From the IMG/VR virus record IMGVR_UViG_3300024520_000022, positions 1 to 39,844 of that record: 39,844 nucleotides of DNA. One strand, given 5' to 3'. Made by a program: the position numbers and the translations under genes. This DNA is from a virus. Of this stretch, positions 16,533-23,483 are shown in pieces; position 1 is the stretch's first letter; every line of letters starts with the position of its first letter. The notes beneath the pieces were generated by a model that was not told the DNA's origin, did no database searches, and was given only the letters and a program-made list of their open reading frames with translations.

Positions 16533-16928
16533 TTATTTCCAAAATTGATACCATTTCTTTTTCCTTTGTAGTTCTGTATAACAAAACACCTCCAGGTTAT
16601 AAAGCCGTTCTTCAACAATATCTAAGTAACTTTCCATAATATCATATGGTGTATCTTTTTTCTTCTCTGTTTTTTTCTTTTGTGTACTAATTTTCTTTTT
16701 CTTAAATAGTTTCTTCATAGAGTCTTTTATAAATACCTCTTCAAGAGCTTTGTATACCTTCTTCGTCACCTTTTCTTTTGATTTCCGTATAAGCTGACTA
16801 ATAGTCCCTTGAGATAATCCAAGCTGCTTAGCAAGTTTCATCTGACTTAGATTATTTTTTGCAATACTCACCTGTAATCCAAGAGCTACACGTTCTTTAT
16901 CCGTAATAACATAATATGTTTTCTGCAT
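16533..16928 (-). CDS. HTH (XRE-type) regulator with basic linker
   Basis: A 131-residue protein. Residues 12-55 (GLQVSIAKNNLSQMKLAKQL, then GLSQGTISQLIRKSKEKVTK) form a clear helix-turn-helix of the XRE/Cro class. It continues with a very basic Lys-rich stretch (about 70-93), then an amphipathic helix and a C-terminus rich in Trp and Lys (KKKWYQFWK). The basic tract may add non-specific DNA binding. First of three HTH genes in a row counted from the operon's distal side. Likely a regulator of phage transcription; its operator is not identified. Confidence 0.7.
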   Translation of the reverse strand: MQKTYYVITDKERVALGLQVSIAKNNLSQMKLAKQLGLSQGTISQLIRKSKEKVTKKVYKALEEVFIKDSMKKLFKKKKISTQKKKTEKKKDTPYDIMESYLDIVEERLYNLEVFCYTELQRKKKWYQFWK

Positions 16929-16949
16929 AGGAAAGGGGGTTAAGATATA

Positions 16950-17198
16950 TTATGCAGTTCGTTCTTGTTTTGTTCCTTTTGGTTCACTCACTAACTTACG
17001 TAAGTGCTTAGGGTTTCTCCTGTATTTACCTAAAAAAGCACGTATCTGAGCCATCTCCAACATATCGAGGTTGTATTCTCCGTCCATCATATCCATATAC
17101 TTCCACTTTGATAAACCTATAGCCTCACAAAGCTCCGTATCAGACCATCCTAGTTTTTCTTTGATCTCAAAGAGCTGAGATCGGTTCGCCCATATCAT
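16950..17198 (-). CDS. HTH-type DNA-binding protein
   Basis: An 82-residue protein from the ATG at 17198; an upstream ATG at 17237 would overlap the previous HTH gene by 71 bases. Residues about 8-45 (LFEIKEKLGWSDTELCEAIG then LSKWKYMDMMDGEYNLDML) read as an XRE-like helix-turn-helix with a recognition helix around LSKWKYMDMM. The C-terminus is basic (GKYRRNPKHLRKLV). It probably cooperates with or antagonises the neighbouring regulators, by analogy with other phages. Confidence 0.6.
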   Translation of the reverse strand: MIWANRSQLFEIKEKLGWSDTELCEAIGLSKWKYMDMMDGEYNLDMLEMAQIRAFLGKYRRNPKHLRKLVSEPKGTKQERTA

Positions 17199-17451
17199 CG
17201 ATTTCTTGTGGTGGATATAAAATTTCTGGATCAACATACAACACCTCTGACATATGCTTGAGATTCTTAGGGTGAGGCTTCTTTATACCTCTCTCCCAGT
17301 TAGATATCACAACATCACCTGAGACCTTCAAATGCTTCGCTAACTCCTTCTGTGAAAGACCAGCACGTATCCTAAATCTTCGTACCTGGTTCTTAATACG
17401 ATACTTCTTATACTTCACCCTATCTGCTAGTTTTGGATTCTCCTTCGTCAT
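17167..17451 (-). CDS. XRE/Cro-CI family transcriptional regulator
   Basis: A 94-residue protein. Residues about 24-75 are a textbook HTH_3 domain: VRRFRIRAGLSQKELAKHLK, then VSGDVVISNWERGIKKPHPK and LKHMSEVLYVD. A basic N-terminal arm (KYKKYRIKNQ) precedes it. No C-terminal protease or dimerisation domain of CI type is present, so it is Cro-sized. It follows the helicase gene on the same strand after a 52-base AT-rich gap. Confidence 0.8.
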   Translation of the reverse strand: MTKENPKLADRVKYKKYRIKNQVRRFRIRAGLSQKELAKHLKVSGDVVISNWERGIKKPHPKNLKHMSEVLYVDPEILYPPQEIDDMGEPISAL

Positions 17452-17503
17452 TATATAAGATAAATAAATTACTACACCTAGTATATAGAAAGATAATAAG
17501 AGG

Positions 17504-18397
17504 TCAAGTAAAAAGTAAGTCGAAAGGATTCTCGTCCTGGAAGACCCCTTTATGAAAGAATACTCTCCGTATACAGGGAGAAAATTCTCTTGTTTCCATT
17601 ACTCGTATGAATGTCTGAGCAGAATTAAACTCTCCTTCATCATTCTTTTCTCTAGCAACATAGACAACCATATTAGCGTCATGAGAGAGTTTTCCTGTAC
17701 CTGATAATGCGTCTGTTGATCTGAATGTTCCTTTAGGTCCTTCAGGCGCTTTTTTAAAGTGATGGATGAGAATAACAGGGTAGAGGTACTCATTGGTAAA
17801 GTGGAGTAGGGTGTTTGAGACATCCTTTTGTTTCTGGAAATCATCTTGTTTGGGTTTATTATCTATTTTATCGAGGTTGTCTATAATAACGAGATCAGCA
17901 TCTTTATGTTTTAGGATGATGTTGAGTATACTGTCTATGGTGAGGGTTTCCCCTAAACGTTTCCCATAAATATGTAGGGTATTATAGTTTTGCAACTCGT
18001 CCTGTTTTCTTTTAAAGGGGGAGTCCTTACCGTTTGGATACACGCCTGTTTGTAGGTACTCTCTTTCTTCTAGGGGTTCTATACCAGCATAAGCACGTGC
18101 GATATTATCTATCAGTTGGTCCTTCGTCATCTCCAGGGTTATATACAGGATCTCTTTCCCTTGCTGGACGTTCTTTACAGCGAGATCAAAAGCTACGGTA
18201 GATTTCCCGCTCTTTGTTTCACCTGCTAGCACCATATAACAGTAATTCTTTATAACAGGAAAAGCCGCATCCATGTGCGGCGTGTTCCAGTTGATAGGAT
18301 CGTACACTTTCCCCTTCTTTTTTCTATGCTGGGATACACTATTTATATCATGAACATATGCAAGCTTCTTTTGTAGATAGTCCCGCATATTATCCAT
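17504..18397 (-). CDS. DnaB-like replicative helicase (RecA-fold domain only)
   Basis: A 297-residue protein that should unwind the replication fork. Walker A is GETKSGKST at residues 59-67, Walker B is DLVIIDNLDKI near residue 175, and an H-H-F sensor-like VILIHHFKK with a KLSHDANMVVYVAR segment follows, as in DnaB C-terminal domains. The N-terminal DnaB collar (primase-binding) domain is missing, so it is shorter than a full DnaB (about 450). The start overlaps the stop of the 110-residue gene before it, a likely loader partner. Confidence 0.85.
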   Translation of the reverse strand: MDNMRDYLQKKLAYVHDINSVSQHRKKKGKVYDPINWNTPHMDAAFPVIKNYCYMVLAGETKSGKSTVAFDLAVKNVQQGKEILYITLEMTKDQLIDNIARAYAGIEPLEEREYLQTGVYPNGKDSPFKRKQDELQNYNTLHIYGKRLGETLTIDSILNIILKHKDADLVIIDNLDKIDNKPKQDDFQKQKDVSNTLLHFTNEYLYPVILIHHFKKAPEGPKGTFRSTDALSGTGKLSHDANMVVYVAREKNDEGEFNSAQTFIRVMETREFSPCIRRVFFHKGVFQDENPFDLLFT

Positions 18398-18729
18398 TAG
18401 AAGAGTGTATTAGTAATTCTATCAATTATCTCTTGGGGGAGATGTTCTATCTTAGTATACACTTCCCCCATAGATTTTCCTTTGAAGTGTTCTTTTAGTT
18501 CTTGCCCGTTCATCTGTTCTATTTTCTTCTTCTCTTTCACGTAGATATCACGCCATCCATGAACGATAGAGCGATCTAACTCATGAACGAGTTCATCATC
18601 AGTATATCCTTGGCTCTGTAGTACCCCTATTTTGCGTCGGAAACGTCTTTCAGCAGTAGGAGTCATCGGGAATTTCCCTTCACTCCTGTACGTGATAAAA
18701 TCCTGTATGATTTCTTCTAGTTCATTCAT
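18397..18729 (-). CDS. Replisome-organiser or helicase-loader-like protein
   Basis: A 110-residue protein with an N-terminal helical part, then YTDDELVHELDRSIVHGWRD (residues about 42-61). That segment resembles the short motif ending in GW-x-x-I/Y found at the C-terminus of phage DnaD-like replisome organisers. It overlaps the helicase start by one base (TAATG). A helper role for the helicase is inferred from coupling and motif; no ATPase motif is present, so it is not a DnaC/DnaI-type loader. Confidence 0.55.
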   Translation of the reverse strand: MNELEEIIQDFITYRSEGKFPMTPTAERRFRRKIGVLQSQGYTDDELVHELDRSIVHGWRDIYVKEKKKIEQMNGQELKEHFKGKSMGEVYTKIEHLPQEIIDRITNTLF

Positions 18730-18795
18730 CTAAACATAGGTGAGTCTGGCAAATTTGCAAATGGCGACCATATAAATATAAAAATAGCTAGCATA

Positions 18796-19170
18796 TTAAA
18801 ATGGTATTTCATCAATAGATACATCAGCAGGTGCAGCTTCTTTCTTGTCTAAGAGAATATATTTCTCCAGGACGATCGTAGCTTTGTATACTTTCTTTTT
18901 TGTTTCTTTATCTTCCCATGATTCTGTTTTGAGTCTTCCTTCAACGTATACCCGTGAACCTTTCTCAGCGCTTGTAGATAAATACTCAGCAGAATCACCC
19001 CATACAGTGATGTTATGAAATTCTACCTCTTCTAACCATTTATCATCCTTCTTCCATGATCTATTTGTTGCAATAGACAGGTTGAGTAACTTCATCCCAC
19101 TTCCTACCTCTTTCAATTCAGGGTGTTTTGTTAGTCTCCCTATAATCTGAACTTTGTTTAAGTCCTTCAT
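18796..19170 (-). CDS. ssb: Single-stranded DNA-binding protein
   Basis: A 124-residue OB-fold protein that coats single-stranded DNA during replication. The N-terminus NKVQIIGRLTKHPELKEV, the strand LLNLSIATNRSW, EVEFHNITVWGDSAEYLS and KGSRVYVEGRLKTESWEDKE follow the bacterial SSB fold in order. The C-terminus ends in DEIPF, the acidic tip used to recruit partner proteins. It is preceded by a hairpin-U-run terminator, so it may be at the head of its own transcript or be read through from upstream. Confidence 0.92.
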   Translation of the reverse strand: MKDLNKVQIIGRLTKHPELKEVGSGMKLLNLSIATNRSWKKDDKWLEEVEFHNITVWGDSAEYLSTSAEKGSRVYVEGRLKTESWEDKETKKKVYKATIVLEKYILLDKKEAAPADVSIDEIPF

Positions 19171-19181
19171 GTATATATTAT

Positions 19182-19220
19182 TAAAAAAATAAAGGAGTAT
19201 GCGTTTCCAGACATACTCCT
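19182..19220 (-). terminator. Rho-independent terminator upstream of ssb
   Basis: A 9-bp perfect stem AGGAGTATG/CATACTCCT (19193-19201 and 19212-19220) with a 10-base loop. On the minus strand it is followed by a T-rich run (complement of 19182-19192). It lies after the 51-residue membrane gene and 12 bases before the ssb start, so it would limit reading from the recombination genes into ssb. Confidence 0.75.
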
Positions 19221-19277
19221 CAATTCGGTGTGTTATTCCTTAACTGAGTGGAGTATATCTTTTGTTATCTTATTTGT

Positions 19278-19433
19278 CTATAGTTTCCCTGTTAATTGAG
19301 TAATTCTGTACTCATGTTCTTCGAGTTCGTTCCGTATATCTAGTACAACGCCCTGCATCAGCATAATAAAAGCTACTTGTATAGCTAAGAGTGCAAATAG
19401 TAACGTGTAGATATACACATCATCTCTAGTCAT
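19278..19433 (-). CDS. Small membrane protein
   Basis: A 51-residue protein whose ATG overlaps the end of the nuclease gene. Residues about 8-31 (IYTLLFALLAIQVAFIMLMQ) are one transmembrane segment, followed by a short charged helix (DIRNELEEHEYRITQLTGKL) that may form a coiled coil. Not recognised. Confidence 0.5.
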   Translation of the reverse strand: MTRDDVYIYTLLFALLAIQVAFIMLMQGVVLDIRNELEEHEYRITQLTGKL

Positions 19434-20328
19434 TATCGATTGTAGTTAAAAATTCTTTCCAGCTTGCTGCACCGCTCAGCATATCAAAGGGATTCGGGAT
19501 AGCTTGAAAGTCACCTGTATCAGGATCATAAAGACTCTCTCCTGTTATTTCCTTACAAATACGCCGTATCATCGTACAGAACGCCATAATAATCTTATCG
19601 TCTGGGAGTTCTATAGTAATAGGTCTCACTTGAGAGGGTATATACGGTTTTTGCTCATCACAACAATCAACATATTCCTTGTCCTTCTTCTTTGATTTAT
19701 TCAGTACCTTCTCACAACTCTGGCACTGTGTGCGGTTCTTCGTCTTCTTGATCTCATAGAAATGCATCCGAGCTGGATACTCTCCATATACCGCCTTACA
19801 TAACAAGAAATACATGATCGATTGTATCCTGTAAATAAGTGGGTCTTTATCTGGACTTGAAAACCCAGCTACCGTCTTCCAGTCTATAATCTCCATTTGT
19901 CCGTCTTTGATCGTTATAGCGTCCAGTTTCCCTTTCATGGGTATTGGGAGGGTAAAACCGTCAGGATCTGTTACAAGGGAGTTGAGTGTTACTTCTGAGT
20001 CTTGTACATCTCCTACATCAGGACGATCTTTGATAAAAAACTCGATGGTCTGTTCCATGGTTCTCCTGGATTTCTCAGGACTCCCGTTTTTACCGTAGTC
20101 TGTAGATGAGCCTCTATACGTGCAATCATCGATCATCGTATCTATATCTTGCTCAGGTTGTTCCTTTAGGATTCTATCTATAGCATGATGCACTACTGTA
20201 CCCTCAAGCATCGCTGCATTCTTCAGGTCTGAGTACTCTTTCTTTATGTATGTTTTGTAAAACATCGCTCTGTCACTGCAATACGTCCGTACAGAGGAGT
20301 ATGACAGATGTTCAATGGGAAAATTCAT
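19426..20328 (-). CDS. PD-(D/E)XK nuclease (Cas4/RecB-like)
   Basis: A 300-residue protein. The N-terminus LSYSSVRTYCSDRAMFYKTY is the usual start of the PDDEXK_1/Cas4-like fold, followed by EGTVVHHAID. The catalytic core lies at about residues 130-155: GKLDAI, then MEIIDWKT, giving the D...(I/V)DxK arrangement, and a Q-motif-like helix YRIQSIMYFLL follows. A lysine-rich insert contains four cysteines (CQSCEK...CC) that could form a metal site. It is adjacent to the Rad52-like gene, so it probably acts as the exonuclease partner that makes single strands for annealing. Confidence 0.8.
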   Translation of the reverse strand: MNFPIEHLSYSSVRTYCSDRAMFYKTYIKKEYSDLKNAAMLEGTVVHHAIDRILKEQPEQDIDTMIDDCTYRGSSTDYGKNGSPEKSRRTMEQTIEFFIKDRPDVGDVQDSEVTLNSLVTDPDGFTLPIPMKGKLDAITIKDGQMEIIDWKTVAGFSSPDKDPLIYRIQSIMYFLLCKAVYGEYPARMHFYEIKKTKNRTQCQSCEKVLNKSKKKDKEYVDCCDEQKPYIPSQVRPITIELPDDKIIMAFCTMIRRICKEITGESLYDPDTGDFQAIPNPFDMLSGAASWKEFLTTIDND

Positions 20329-20337
20329 ATTCTTAGG

Positions 20338-20880
20338 TTAATTTAAATCACTAGGCTTGTACTTCTTCTTGCAGTCTACACAAGCATACATGTCAGGTTC
20401 TCCTTCTTTACCTTTATAGAGTTTCATTTCATCCTTACATTCAGGGCAAGGCTTCGTGTTTGCTATTTGTTTCTTTACCGCTGTAGGTGTAGGCTCGTTC
20501 TTCCATATATGGAGGCCAATACCTAACTTTGAACATGCTTTTGTAAAGGCATCCGTCTCAGCTCCTTTGTATGCGTCTCCTCTGTCTGGATTATCGTTTC
20601 CACCGAAGGCAGTCACAACAAAAGTAGGGTACTCAGGGAATGCGATAGTAATATGAACAACAATCATCTTATCGCCTGGCGTTGCTTCTACTACTTCAGC
20701 CTTCACCACCCAGCCACCTACGCCGAAAACATTATTCATTCTTTCTATAACGTATGCAGGGTTGATAGTCGTCAAATACTTCTTCGAGGGGTGCTGCTTG
20801 AGCGCTTCCTTAGGTAAAGGCTCATTCAACATGTCTTTCATCTCATGTGAGAGCTTCTTGATTTCTTCTTTCTTTTCCAC
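20338..20880 (-). CDS. Rad52-like single-strand annealing protein with zinc ribbon
   Basis: A 180-residue protein from a GTG at 20880. Residues about 28-125 match the Rad52/Rad22 fold: PSKKYLTTINPAYVIERMNN, VFGVGGWVVK, VVHITIAFPEY, then GDAYKGAETDAFTKACSKLG, the signature helix of this superfamily. The C-terminus has CPEC and CVDC, a treble-clef or ribbon zinc site. Such proteins anneal complementary strands in phage recombination. With the neighbouring PD-(D/E)XK nuclease and SSB it makes a complete annealing-type recombination module. Confidence 0.85.
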   Translation of the reverse strand: MEKKEEIKKLSHEMKDMLNEPLPKEALKQHPSKKYLTTINPAYVIERMNNVFGVGGWVVKAEVVEATPGDKMIVVHITIAFPEYPTFVVTAFGGNDNPDRGDAYKGAETDAFTKACSKLGIGLHIWKNEPTPTAVKKQIANTKPCPECKDEMKLYKGKEGEPDMYACVDCKKKYKPSDLN

Positions 20881-20944
20881 GGTAGAATATTATGTATAAA
20901 ACATAAATAGAATAACAAAAAGATTGGTAACATCAAGCTATAAC

Positions 20945-20970
20945 TAAAAAACCCCCAGTTATTCTGGAGG
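20945..20970 (-). terminator. Rho-independent terminator overlapping a stop codon
   Basis: On the minus strand CCTCCAG (20970-20964) pairs with CTGGGGG (20958-20952) with one T-G wobble and a 5-base loop. Six T follow (complement of 20946-20951). The upstream arm encodes the last residues (PPPE) of the 76-residue gene and the loop contains its stop codon. Confidence 0.8.
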
Positions 20971-21189
20971 CGGTTTAGAGTAAAGCAGTGTATACGTGAG
21001 TAAGTGGTGTTTTGACTTACGTGAAAGCTGATCTGTACTGTGGTTTGGGTAGGCTTCTAGGTACTCGATGAGTAATGCTTGATAGTCCTGGTGGTACTCT
21101 GGATCAATAAGATTGAACGGGCAATGTCCCAGTTCTTTGCTTACTCTAATGTCAAAGTTTTCCAGGTTCCTGGCTAGTGTGTATTTCAT
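20959..21189 (-). CDS. Hypothetical protein
   Basis: A 76-residue protein. It is polar and His/Tyr-rich in the second half (YPNHSTDQLSRKSKHHLLTY) and ends in PPPE inside a terminator stem. It begins one base after the stop of the zinc-ribbon gene. Not recognised. The terminator implies that the group of small leader-headed genes ends here as a transcript unit. Confidence 0.55.
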   Translation of the reverse strand: MKYTLARNLENFDIRVSKELGHCPFNLIDPEYHQDYQALLIEYLEAYPNHSTDQLSRKSKHHLLTYTLLYSKPPPE

Positions 21190-21190
21190 A

Positions 21191-21382
21191 TTAGTATTCT
21201 ACATCATAGGAAGTAAGATCGTCCACCATCTCATCACATCGAGCGCAGTATGCTTCTTCGTCGATTGTATCTTTTATTTCATGTTCAAATAAAAGTGATT
21301 CTCCATCTATAACAAAGTAATGTCTGTCGTGTACTCTTTTATAGAAACGGACGGAGGACTCGCAAAACGGGCAAACAAACAT
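21191..21382 (-). CDS. Small two-CxxC zinc protein
   Basis: A 63-residue protein with CPFC at residues 4-7 and CARC near residue 46, spaced as in a zinc ribbon or treble clef. Between them is a beta-hairpin-like segment (FYKRVHDRHYFVIDGESLLF). The acidic C-terminus ends in SYDVEY. It probably binds one zinc and may interact with nucleic acid or the host machinery; no specific family is recognised. It carries the most distal copy of the hairpin leader. Confidence 0.6.
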   Translation of the reverse strand: MFVCPFCESSVRFYKRVHDRHYFVIDGESLLFEHEIKDTIDEEAYCARCDEMVDDLTSYDVEY

Positions 21383-21440
21383 AGGTAAGGATTAAAAAAC
21401 AAACGCCAAAGCCCCGTAAGGCTCTAGCATCTGGCTTTTA
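21383..21440 (-). promoter_or_regulatory. Intercistronic hairpin leader, copy 6
   Basis: On the minus strand CTAGAGCC (21427-21420) pairs with GGCTTTGG (21413-21406, two G-T wobbles). The hairpin is followed by a T-rich run and the leader box AATCCTTAC ending just before the ATG at 21382. It matches the family found before the next four genes upstream, but here the T run makes it terminator-like. Confidence 0.6.
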
Positions 21441-21890
21441 TTAGTTAGTTCTAAAGAGATAATACAAGTTGCCGTTTATTGTACTTTCTTCCTCTGAACC
21501 GTCGTATGGTGAAAGTGTATGTCCATAACCATCATAGCTACAATCTTTCATGAACTTTTCACTGTCAAAATAACATCTGTATGCCTCTGGTAATTCACAA
21601 AGCACGCAATCATCAATGTACTGGTCAATCTGGTCTTCCCATTCTTCTAATGTTTCTCCATCAGTAAGCACTCTATAATCTCCCTCTGACGTTTCTACTT
21701 CGTCGAGATGTTCTTCATTATAGAAATGTTCTTCAAGTTCAAGCCTTTCTTCTTTTGGAAGTGTTACATGTTCAAATAACATATCCAGTTTTTCACGTAC
21801 AATCGGATCCATAAGAATCTTTTGAGGATCGTTATTGAAAACGTCCTGTAAAGTTTTAGGCTTCAAGCCTTTTTTAAAGGTTTGCTTCAT
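21441..21890 (-). CDS. Acidic hypothetical early protein
   Basis: A 149-residue, strongly acidic protein (LELEEHFYNEEHLDEVETSE; EWEDQIDQYIDDCVLCELPE). It starts with a basic segment KQTFKKGLKPKTLQDVF. No domain is recognised. High acidity and early position are seen in DNA-mimic or host-takeover proteins, but that would be speculation here. Its start is preceded by a hairpin leader. Confidence 0.6.
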   Translation of the reverse strand: MKQTFKKGLKPKTLQDVFNNDPQKILMDPIVREKLDMLFEHVTLPKEERLELEEHFYNEEHLDEVETSEGDYRVLTDGETLEEWEDQIDQYIDDCVLCELPEAYRCYFDSEKFMKDCSYDGYGHTLSPYDGSEEESTINGNLYYLFRTN

Positions 21891-21948
21891 AGTGTATTTA
21901 GTTAAGGATAAAACACTAACGCCAAGGACAAGCCCTAGCGTTAAGGTT
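21891..21948 (-). promoter_or_regulatory. Intercistronic hairpin leader, copy 5
   Basis: On the minus strand AACGCTAGGG (21942-21933) pairs along 10 positions with CCTTGGCGTT (21927-21918) with a CTTGT loop, including T-G and G-T wobbles. The leader box GTGTTTTATCCTTAAC follows, then ACACT directly before the ATG at 21890. No Shine-Dalgarno sequence is present. Confidence 0.65.
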
Positions 21949-22290
21949 CTATACAGTCATCATCTCTTGAAATAATGTTTCTTTTATAAGTGTTCCACAT
22001 TCTCCATACTTTTGTACTATCCACTCAAAATCACGTTGTATCAATTTTGTATTGTAGTCCAAGTTCTCATTTATAGCCGTTTTTGTTGTTACCGTTCTAT
22101 AGCCCTCAGTTCGTAGCACCTTTTCGCCATTCTCTTTTTCCAGGACTATCTCAGTCAAATGAAGCCAGTGACCAATATCACTATCTGGATAGATTACTCG
22201 GTGTCGATTGTTTCCATCTTTTGTGATAGTACAGTAAGGAATGTTTCTTGACTGTAAAAACGCTCTCAATGCCGTTTTTGTCGTTCTCAT
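21949..22290 (-). CDS. Hypothetical early protein
   Basis: A 113-residue protein from the ATG at 22290, which lies right after the leader box; an in-frame upstream ATG at 22329 would run through the hairpin leader. The N-terminus RTTKTALRAFLQSRNIPYCT is helical; the middle is beta-rich (HRVIYPDSDIGHWLHLTEIV). Not recognised. Overall it looks like a small soluble early protein. Confidence 0.6.
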   Translation of the reverse strand: MRTTKTALRAFLQSRNIPYCTITKDGNNRHRVIYPDSDIGHWLHLTEIVLEKENGEKVLRTEGYRTVTTKTAINENLDYNTKLIQRDFEWIVQKYGECGTLIKETLFQEMMTV

Positions 22291-22354
22291 AGTGTTAGTT
22301 GTTAAGGATATAAACACCTCACAAGGCACAAGTAGTTTGTACCCTGTTAGCTAG
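22291..22354 (-). promoter_or_regulatory. Intercistronic hairpin leader, copy 4
   Basis: On the minus strand AGGGTACAA (22345-22337) pairs with TTGTGCCTT (22331-22323) over 9 positions with an ACTAC loop. It is followed by GTGTTTATATCCTTAAC and then AACACT directly before the ATG at 22290. Confidence 0.65.
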
Positions 22355-22585
22355 TTATATTATATCGAGCGTCTTCATTGCTTTGATTAGCTCATTGTTG
22401 ACGTTGGAAACGTTAGCTTGAATCATTTCTATACCTTGGACAAAGTCCCATTTTTCGCACATTTCAATACGTACCGCTTGCATATACTGAAGGAAACTCG
22501 CTTCTTTTGGCTTCATATTCTCAAGCATTCCGAGAATGAAATCCATACTTTTGACCTCTATAGCAGGCCCCTGTAAATTATTCAT
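22355..22585 (-). CDS. Hypothetical early protein
   Basis: A 76-residue, mainly helical protein (DFILGMLENMKPKEASFLQY; EMIQANVSNVNNELIKAMKT). No family is recognised. It follows a hairpin leader and precedes another. The length and lack of cysteines or charged tails suggest a compact helical bundle. Confidence 0.55.
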   Translation of the reverse strand: MNNLQGPAIEVKSMDFILGMLENMKPKEASFLQYMQAVRIEMCEKWDFVQGIEMIQANVSNVNNELIKAMKTLDII

Positions 22586-22645
22586 AGTGTTAGATAGTTA
22601 AGGAAATAAACACTCTCCAAGGCTCCTAGAAGCCCTAGAGGCTAT
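22586..22645 (-). promoter_or_regulatory. Intercistronic hairpin leader, copy 3
   Basis: On the minus strand CTCTAGGGCT (22640-22631) pairs with AGCCTTGGAG (22624-22615) over 10 positions with a TCTAGG loop. The box GTGTTTATTTCCTTAAC follows and AACACT touches the ATG at 22585. Sequence differs from the other copies in the arms while pairing is kept. Confidence 0.65.
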
Positions 22646-22930
22646 TTACTTTTTCCATGATTTGAAATCAATGTAATATGAGAGATTTTCACCACTCACT
22701 TTATCAAAAAAATCTATAGCCTGGTCTGCATGTTTTTCTTTCGTTGAATGTCTTTTAGGTGGACTTTCGTTGTATACGATTGTAAATATCATTTCTTTTT
22801 TAGGTACATATTTATGCACTATTGCATAGAATTGCTTTGAAATGTGATTCACATAAGTTGCGCCAGAGTAAGTCGTGCATACTGTTCTAACATCATAATC
22901 AATATCAGATATTGTTTTACAAGTGTTCAT
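22646..22930 (-). CDS. Hypothetical early protein
   Basis: A 94-residue protein from the ATG at 22930, directly after the leader box; the in-frame ATG at 22969 lies inside the hairpin. Beta-rich N-terminal half (AIVHKYVPKKEMIFTIVYNE) followed by SPPKRHSTKEKHADQAIDFF. It contains two cysteines near the N-terminus. Not recognised. Confidence 0.55.
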   Translation of the reverse strand: MNTCKTISDIDYDVRTVCTTYSGATYVNHISKQFYAIVHKYVPKKEMIFTIVYNESPPKRHSTKEKHADQAIDFFDKVSGENLSYYIDFKSWKK

Positions 22931-22989
22931 GTTGTGGAAGTTAAGAAACAAACATGTGACAAGGCTCATGACTGAACCCTGTTAACTGT
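22931..22989 (-). promoter_or_regulatory. Intercistronic hairpin leader, copy 2
   Basis: On the minus strand AGGGTTCA (22980-22973) pairs with TGAGCCTT (22968-22961) over 8 positions with a GTCA loop. The leader box is slightly diverged (TGTTTGTTTCTTAAC) and is followed by CACAAC and the ATG at 22930. Confidence 0.6.
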
Positions 22990-23100
22990 CTATTTATACT
23001 CATTCGACATACTAGCCAAATACTTTATAAACTGTTTACCTCTTCCAAGCGTATACCCCAGGAGGAAAAAGAAAGAATAAAAGATCATTGTTGTAAACAT
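22990..23100 (-). CDS. Small membrane peptide
   Basis: A 36-residue protein with one hydrophobic segment (residues 5-18, MIFYSFFFLLGYTL) then GRGKQFIKYL. Its start is preceded by a leader box without the hairpin (TTTATTTCTAACTACAAT), the same box as before the 61-residue gene upstream, which supports expression. Function unknown. Confidence 0.45.
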   Translation of the reverse strand: MFTTMIFYSFFFLLGYTLGRGKQFIKYLASMSNEYK

Positions 23101-23130
23101 ATTGTAGTTAGAAATAAATAAATTTTTTAT

Positions 23131-23316
23131 CTATAAGCAAAGTTCTGGTATTAGTCCGGCTTCCTCAAGTATCTCATTACGTTGCTTGATAGTGAAATTC
23201 TTTCTGTTACTCACTAACTCTATTAGTAAGTTCTCAGCCTGCTCAGAATCTAATTCATTTAATTCAAATTCACTGTATCCAAAATAATCAATTAGTGTTG
23301 CGTCGATGTCATGCAT
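23131..23316 (-). CDS. Hypothetical first early gene product
   Basis: A 61-residue acidic protein (DATLIDYFGYSEFELNELDS then EQAENLLIELVSNRKNF), first gene of the leftward operon. The short helical repeats resemble small phage host-interaction proteins in size only; no family is recognised. Preceded by the first hairpin leader and the leftward promoter candidate. Confidence 0.55.
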   Translation of the reverse strand: MHDIDATLIDYFGYSEFELNELDSEQAENLLIELVSNRKNFTIKQRNEILEEAGLIPELCL

Positions 23317-23369
23317 AATATTGTAGTTAGAAATAAATATCTAAAGACCTATACATTGTACAAGCCCTT
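23317..23369 (-). promoter_or_regulatory. Hairpin leader, copy 1 (head of early transcript)
   Basis: On the minus strand AAGGGCTTGTA (23369-23359) pairs with TATAGGTCTTT (23353-23343) over 11 positions (several wobbles) with a CAATG loop. It is followed by ATATTTATTTCTAACTACAAT before the ATG at 23316. It would be the 5' part of the early messenger. Confidence 0.55.
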
Positions 23370-23483
23370 AGTTATCGATTTGCCTAGTTGTGAAGGAGCA
23401 AGCTTTGTAGTTGTCTGTTGCTTTGTATGTATAAGATATAGGAGAGTATTATCTTATGCAAGTGGTTTAGTGATTAAAAGGAT

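Noticed and set aside
23041-23100. Internal AGGAGG on the plus strand at 23071-23076 as a ribosome binding site
   Set aside because: It lies inside the minus-strand membrane peptide gene and no plus-strand reading frame follows it.
21383-23369. CRISPR-like array
   Set aside because: The repeated elements lie between genes at gene-length spacing and vary in their arms while keeping pairing; there are no short uniform spacers.
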